DNA of 64,000 nucleotides from Phycisphaerae bacterium (GTDB lineage Bacteria; Planctomycetota; Phycisphaerae; SM23-33): NCBI GenBank assembly GCA_016782885.1, contig JADHXQ010000005.1, positions 1 to 64,000 of the forward strand, read 5' to 3'. Shown piece by piece: positions 61,850 to 64,000 of this stretch (position 1 is its first letter; each line of letters starts with the position of its first letter). The notes under the pieces were generated by a model. It saw only the letters and a program-made list of their open reading frames with translations, ran no database searches and was not told where the DNA came from. The position numbers and the translations under genes were made by a program.

Positions 61850-62002
61850 GTTCGATTACCTCAGTATGCCCACAGCATAAGCATACCTGATAACAATTGC
61901 ATCAGGCAAGTGATTCGTTTGATATGCGTTGGTCTGAATAAGGGTTGCCGGACCGATCGCGGTTTCGTAATCTGTCGGTACGGTCGAGAAGGGAGCACTG
62001 TG

Positions 62003-63676
62003 ATGTCGAAGAGCTGTGTGTTTTGCGTCGCGTTGGCTTTGTGCGCCACCGGCTGCGGGGCGCGATTGTCCGCCGGCGACGCCAAAGCCCTCGCTGACGC
62101 CAAGGCGTTTCTCGCCGGCGGCGGAGATATCAACGCCAGGGACGAAGACGATTGGACCCTGATGCGTCACGCTGTCTGGAATAACCATCCGGGGACTATG
62201 CGTTATCTCATCTCCAATGGGACCAACTTGCGTGAGCTTTGTCCGGTCGGGTATCGTGCTGGGTTTTGTCTGCTGCATATGGCCGCGCTGCGAGGTCACC
62301 TAGAGGCCATGAAGATTCTGGTCGAGCATGGCGCGGAAATCGACGCATCAATTATAGGATACACGGCGTTGCACTTGGCTGCCTGGGAAGGGAGTGTTGA
62401 CACCGTCAAGTTCCTCGTGCGGCACAAAGCCAACGTTAATGCCAAGGGCACCCTGGGGAATCACACGCCCATATTCTTCGCGGCGGCTGGCGGCAGCTAC
62501 GAGGTGGTTGAGTTTTTGATTTCGCGTGGCGTTTCAGCCACCACCGGCGGAAAATGGGGCGCCAGACCGCTGTGGGTGGCGGGCGGGGGACGTTGGCCAG
62601 TGATACGCGCACTGAGCGAGCGTCTGTTCTGCTTGGATCCAATGGGGTCTCAGAAAAAAAATATCGTTATCAAGCCCAGTTCTTTGCGCGAAGGCAATCA
62701 CGGCAAGGTCGTTCGTCTGCTGGTGAAGAATGGTGCAAAGGTGAATCGTTTCATCGGGCAGACCACTCCGTTGCACGAAGCTTGCTTCGCCGGAAATCTG
62801 CGGGCTGCAGAGGTCTTGCTCGAGCTGGGCGCCGACCCATCGGTGAGAACGGGAGATGAACTTTTTCCGGATCTCTGGCGAAGGCCCGGTTACAACGCCT
62901 TGGATTGCGGGGTTTGGGGAGGACTGAGGTGTAACCGCGAACGGGGAGGGAAACTCGTTGAGGCGTTGATTCGTGCCGGGGCGAAGGTCAATCAACATGA
63001 TGGAACGGGGAAAACTCCTCTTCATCACGCCGTTGAGAATCTACATCTTGATGCAATCAAGACCCTCCTCAAAGCCGGAGCCAATGTTAATGGAGTCGAT
63101 AAGAAGTTTGTTCCCAAGGATATGGCTGAAGCGATTGTTCTGGAACCGCCATGGTACAGGCACAATATTGGTACGGTGCATTATGGGCAAACACCATTAT
63201 TCACAGCACTGAAAATCGACTTCTCTGACTACTGGGATGAGGAGCATCGCTCGCAGATGCGTGAGAAGCGTACGGAGGTAATAAAGCTGCTCTTGGACAA
63301 GGGGGCGGATACTGCCGTGCAACTGTCCGATGGAGCTACACCGCTGCATATTGCGGTATTATACAGCAATCCGGAAGAGATTATCGATCTTCTCTTGGGC
63401 TACGGAGCCGACATAAACGCGACGGACAAGGGACTGGCTACGCCCTTGCACTACGCTGCGGCCAGGGATAGGAATGACGATGAGCAGCATGAAATCGATA
63501 TGCTAGGCTTGGCTCGACTGCTTGTCAGTAAAGGCGCTTCTCTAACTGTTCGTGCAAAGACCAGGAACATGACCCCATTGGAGTGGGCGCTTTGGTCCAA
63601 GGATTCAGGCGAGGCAAAAACGGAGATGTCCAAAGAGTTCGCCAGAATTCTCACGGACCCAAATGCCGGGCAGTGA
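62003..63676 (+). CDS. Ankyrin-repeat lipoprotein
   Basis: 557 residues from the ATG at 62003 (GGGAG 7 bp upstream; the track start is 31 codons too early). CVALALCATGC is a lipobox with Cys18. About ten ankyrin repeats follow (LLHMAALRGHLEAMKILVEHGAEID, TALHLAAWEGSVDTVKFLVRHKANVN, TPLHYAAARDRNDDE). No enzyme domain is attached. It probably binds a partner protein at the cell envelope. The codon use is less GC-rich in the last third than in neighbours. Confidence 0.85.
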   Translation: MSKSCVFCVALALCATGCGARLSAGDAKALADAKAFLAGGGDINARDEDDWTLMRHAVWNNHPGTMRYLISNGTNLRELCPVGYRAGFCLLHMAALRGHLEAMKILVEHGAEIDASIIGYTALHLAAWEGSVDTVKFLVRHKANVNAKGTLGNHTPIFFAAAGGSYEVVEFLISRGVSATTGGKWGARPLWVAGGGRWPVIRALSERLFCLDPMGSQKKNIVIKPSSLREGNHGKVVRLLVKNGAKVNRFIGQTTPLHEACFAGNLRAAEVLLELGADPSVRTGDELFPDLWRRPGYNALDCGVWGGLRCNRERGGKLVEALIRAGAKVNQHDGTGKTPLHHAVENLHLDAIKTLLKAGANVNGVDKKFVPKDMAEAIVLEPPWYRHNIGTVHYGQTPLFTALKIDFSDYWDEEHRSQMREKRTEVIKLLLDKGADTAVQLSDGATPLHIAVLYSNPEEIIDLLLGYGADINATDKGLATPLHYAAARDRNDDEQHEIDMLGLARLLVSKGASLTVRAKTRNMTPLEWALWSKDSGEAKTEMSKEFARILTDPNAGQ

Positions 63677-64000
63677 GGCGAATAGTTGGGCGGTCCGTTC
63701 CGGTTTTTTCATGGTAGCCACGGGCGCTAGCCCGTGGAACAATGTATTAAAAGTACCAGAGCCCTCGAAGAGGGCGATTCATGCGGGCGCGTAATGATCG
63801 AGTTTTCGCACACCGGCCGGGACGTATTGCGATTATGACGCTCAGCATGAATCGCCCCTTTCAGGGGCTCTTTGTCATGGGCTGTTCTATGCCACGGGTT
63901 GGCGCCCGTGGCTACCATGAATACGGCTGGGCTGGCGCGTTTACCATGAATGCGGCTGGGTATTTGAATCTAATCGCTATGAATACCGCCCCGTTTTTAG
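63677..64000. other. Non-coding end of the window with palindromic repeats
   Basis: No gene is seen between the ankyrin gene and the window edge. It holds the nested REP-like element (63711-63919) and a short AT-poor tail with two copies of CATGAATGCGGCTGGG-like text (from 63914 and 63945) that may be a further short direct repeat. Confidence 0.5.
63711..63919. repeat. Nested pair of REP-like palindromes (BIME-type element)
   Basis: The left arm GGTAGCCACGGGCGCTAGCC is followed by CGTGG: a GTAG foot and an 8-bp stem CCACGGGC/GCCCGTGG with loop GCTA. The right arm (63892-63919) is a near-identical inverted copy with the foot reading CTAC. Inside lie two further inverted hairpins, GCCCTC-GAA-GAGGGC and the mirrored GCCCC-TTTCA-GGGGC, each next to a GATTCATG/CATGAATC box. 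GTAG-footed hairpins in opposed pairs are the hallmark of REP elements mobilised by RAYT transposases, a relic of which lies at 284. Confidence 0.75.

Overview
The window looks like chromosomal DNA of a planctomycete, probably an anaerobic or facultative member of the Phycisphaerae; the class is an inference from gene content. The sequence is GC-rich. It carries three intact Tat-exported sulfatases plus a relic of a fourth, PQQ-type beta-propeller proteins, ThuA, GH127, Gfo/Idh/MocA and LarA-type proteins, SGNH esterase, HzsA-related and SUMF1-type proteins. This secreted polysaccharide-degrading repertoire is typical of Planctomycetota. A Re-citrate-synthase-like enzyme and a complete ISC operon with two Rrf2 regulators fit an anaerobic lifestyle. 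No rRNA, tRNA or CRISPR array was seen.

Layout. 1-1000 is a graveyard of mobile DNA: the 3' end of a group II intron (maturase C-terminus, domains V and VI), a broken REP-associated transposase and an RHS-like remnant. 1007-4752 (+) holds a PQQ-propeller protein, a ThuA-like protein and a sulfatase. 4895-6304 (+) is the Re-citrate-synthase/isopropylmalate-synthase-like enzyme, followed by a Phd/VapC toxin-antitoxin pair and a frameshifted sulfatase tail. 7277-17462 (-) is a tight run of six genes: nucleoside transporter, methyltransferase/PQQ chimera, L-rhamnose isomerase, BCCT transporter, Cys/Met PLP enzyme and MttB-like methyltransferase.

17571-20419 (+) holds housekeeping genes fmt, rsmB and smpB. 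20557-22289 (-) is an NSS transporter with its 50-residue MetS-like subunit. 22375-26539 (+) pairs a sulfatase with a GH127 glycosidase. 26546-31510 (-) holds two unusual multi-domain HExxH proteins and an SGNH esterase. 31637-36640 (+) holds three exported or membrane-anchored proteins, two of them paralogues with swapped C-terminal domains. 36698-40857 (-) holds an oxidoreductase, a sulfatase and a LarA-like enzyme. A GT-B glycosyltransferase (+) follows.

42871-49619 is dominated by a regulated ISC iron-sulfur operon: Rrf2/IscR, iscS, iscU, iscA, hscB, hscA, fdx, iscX. 49697-63676 is mixed: a P-loop/deoxyribosyltransferase-like fusion, a TlpA-like protein, HemW, an FHA protein, RuvX, mannose-1-phosphate guanylyltransferase, a diheme HzsA-related protein, a divergent RNase-HII-like protein, a STAS protein, an FMN-binding/TPR protein and an ankyrin lipoprotein. 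The window ends in a nested palindromic element made of two inverted REP sequences, the type of DNA that REP-associated transposases act on.

The strongest leads for undescribed biology are the duplicated HExxH/GWTVY-module proteins, the secreted methyltransferase-propeller chimera in a possible operon with BCCT/PLP/MttB genes, the P-loop/NDT fusion, and the paralogue pair carrying DUF4980-like or SUMF1-like C-termini.
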